This document shows positions 4,871 through 5,747 of a stretch of DNA of 5,747 nucleotides, in pieces (positions within the stretch are counted from its first letter, which is position 1; every line of letters begins with the position of its first letter). The stretch is from Candidatus Adiutrix sp. Its GTDB lineage: Bacteria > Desulfobacterota > Desulfarculia > Adiutricales > Adiutricaceae. Under the pieces are notes generated by a model. The model did no database searches, was not told the DNA's origin, and worked only from the letters and a program-made list of their open reading frames with translations. The stretch covers positions 1 to 5,747 of the forward strand of contig JAITVE010000039.1 in assembly GCA_031285975.1 (NCBI GenBank), in the 5' to 3' direction. The position numbers and the translations under genes are program-made.

Positions 4871-5077
4871 AGTTGACGCACGCTTAAGTATTGCAGAGCC
4901 ATGGGCTCTCCTTATAGCCGCCAATACCGTCCGCCAGTCGTTCTTCAAAGTGCGAGTGCTTCGTGGATTGCTCTCGGCCGAGCCGTTCGGATATCACTGC
5001 GGCTCGGCGGCACAAGGCCCCTCTGGGGCGATGACCGGGGTATCTCTTTAAACCCAATTTATGAGAGGTATTGTCCA
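4871..5077 (+). promoter_or_regulatory. Structured leader RNA of the tryptophanase gene, attenuator-like segment order
   Basis: The leader contains, in order, AGAGCC (4895-4900), GGCTCT (4904-4909), GCCGAGCCG (4977-4985) and CGGCTCGGC (5000-5008). Pairing 1:2 gives a 6-bp hairpin with a 3-nt loop, and 3:4 gives a 9-bp GC hairpin with a 14-nt loop. GGCTC of segment 2 can equally pair with GAGCC of segment 3, and segment 1 with segment 4, so the folds exclude one another. A further hairpin, GCCCC-TCT-GGGGC (5017-5029), follows, but no T-run. The ribosome site GAGAGG (5063-5068) is 9 nt before the ATG. In E. coli a leader peptide (TnaC) controls tnaA; I see no TnaC-like short frame here. The tryptophanase frame itself is open upstream to an ATG at 4901. 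Confidence 0.45.
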
Positions 5078-5747
5078 ATGGCAATTAAGTACATTCCCGA
5101 ACCCTTCCGCATTAAAATGGTTGAACCGCTGAAGATGCTCACCCGCGAACAACGGGAAAAGAACATCAAGGAAGCGAAATACAACCTGTTCAACCTTCGG
5201 GGCGAAGACTGCTACATCGACCTGCTGACGGACTCGGGCACCAACGCCATGAGCCAGGAGCAGTGGGCCGGCATCATGCGCGGTGACGAGGCCTATGCGG
5301 GCTCGTCCAGCTATTTCAAGCTGATTGAGGCCAGCAAAGACATTTTTGGCTACGGTTTTTTCCAGCCGGTTCACCAGGGCCGCGCCGCTGAAAAAGTGCT
5401 GTTCCCCACCATGCTCGGCAAGGGCAAGTTCGCCATTTCCAACATGTTTTTCGACACCACCCGCGCCCATGTGGAACTGTCCGGCGCCCGCGCCATTGAC
5501 TGCGTGGTGCCCGAGGCCTTAGACCCCGCCAAGCGCGTGCCCTTCAAAGGCAACATGGACGTGCCCCGCCTGGAAAAACTCATCCAGGAACACGGCAAAG
5601 AAAACGTGGGCCTGGTGGTGGTGACCATCACCAACAACTCCGCCGGCGGCCAGCCCGTGTCCATCAAGAACATTAAGGAAACCGCCGAAGTCTGCAAGAA
5701 ATATGGCATTCCCCTGAACATCGACGCGGCCCGCTACGCGGAAAACG
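5078..5747 (+). CDS. tnaA: Tryptophanase (tyrosine phenol-lyase family), N-terminal 223 residues, cut by window edge
   Basis: About half of a PLP-dependent beta-eliminating lyase, usually some 460 aa. Visible marks are [11 protein letters not shown] (8-18), [12 protein letters not shown] (48-59), [10 protein letters not shown] (67-76), the PLP-phosphate loop HQGRAAE (99-105), NMFFDTTR (122-129) with Phe125 to stack on the cofactor, [11 protein letters not shown] (185-195), and Asp216 with Arg219 in IDAARYAEN, which bind the pyridine ring. The PLP lysine lies beyond the window. Asp126 is where tryptophanases carry Asp and tyrosine phenol-lyase carries Thr, which favours tryptophan as substrate (tryptophan to indole, pyruvate and ammonia). 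However, the short gap between HQGR and NMFFDTT and the SGTNAMSxxQWAG stretch resemble tyrosine phenol-lyase more than E. coli TnaA. The ATG at 5078 has GAGAGG 9 nt upstream and gives the normal N-terminus. The gene is divergent from a YheO-like regulator and has a long leader. Confidence 0.88.
   Translation, partial: MAIKYIPEPFRIKMVEPLKMLTREQREKNIKEAKYNLFNLRGEDCYIDLLTDSGTNAMSQEQWAGIMRGDEAYAGSSSYFKLIEASKDIFGYGFFQPVHQGRAAEKVLFPTMLGKGKFAISNMFFDTTRAHVELSGARAIDCVVPEALDPAKRVPFKGNMDVPRLEKLIQEHGKENVGLVVVTITNNSAGGQPVSIKNIKETAEVCKKYGIPLNIDAARYAEN

Noticed and set aside
4836..5051. 71-codon open frame in the tnaA leader, considered as a TnaC-like leader peptide
   Set aside because: Its start coincides with the -35 box, it has a single Trp codon, and it lacks the short Trp-Asp-Pro layout of TnaC.
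5061..5132. A 23-codon frame overlapping the tnaA start with two Trp codons
   Set aside because: No ribosome site of its own. It overlaps the tnaA ribosome site and start, and the Trp spacing does not match TnaC.
1..5747. CRISPR array, tRNA/rRNA gene, phage or toxin-antitoxin system
   Set aside because: No regular spaced repeats, no cloverleaf or rRNA sequence, and no matching proteins were seen on either strand.

Overview
The window looks like chromosomal DNA from an anaerobic, amino-acid-fermenting bacterium. The coding parts are GC-rich, and the gene set is ferredoxin-dependent indolepyruvate oxidation, a tryptophanase and a YheO-type PAS regulator. A sulfate reducer of the Desulfovibrionaceae (Desulfovibrio/Bilophila type) fits best. 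That placement is my impression from protein style and gene content; no database search was possible.

Layout: (1) 1-2111, minus strand: an iorA-iorB operon for indolepyruvate:ferredoxin oxidoreductase. iorA is complete (592 aa); iorB runs off the left edge (106 residues visible). (2) 2112-2342: a 231-bp iorA leader rich in inverted repeats, including segments that could pair in competing ways and a weak terminator-like hairpin with a T5 run. (3) 2343-3011, minus: a TetR-family regulator, codirectional with iorAB, with a recognisable promoter and a palindromic operator candidate. (4) 3012-3872: 861 bp without a convincing gene. It holds an AT-rich island (DnaA-box-like dyad, imperfect direct repeat, isolated TATAAT), then a MITE/REP-like element of about 228 bp bounded by inverted arms of about 37 bp. 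(5) 3873-4568, minus: a YheO-type regulator (PAS_6 plus HTH_22) with its own sigma70-like promoter. (6) 4569-5077: a 509-bp divergent control region. It has a strong sigma70-like promoter (TTGACA-N17-TAAACT) about 200 nt upstream of the next gene, a second possible promoter containing a dyad, and a structured leader with GAGCC/GGCTC segments in attenuator-like order. (7) 5078-5747, plus: the first 223 residues of a tryptophanase/tyrosine phenol-lyase family enzyme, most likely tryptophanase.

How the genes may work together (inference): tryptophanase would split tryptophan to indole, pyruvate and ammonia. IorAB would oxidise aryl-pyruvates made by transamination of aromatic amino acids to aryl-acetyl-CoA, giving reduced ferredoxin. 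Each branch has a regulator beside it: TetR directly upstream of iorAB, and the YheO-like PAS protein divergent from the tryptophanase gene. The most interesting unexplained parts are the two long structured leaders and the gene-free island between the regulators. I see no CRISPR array, tRNA, rRNA, phage or toxin-antitoxin genes.
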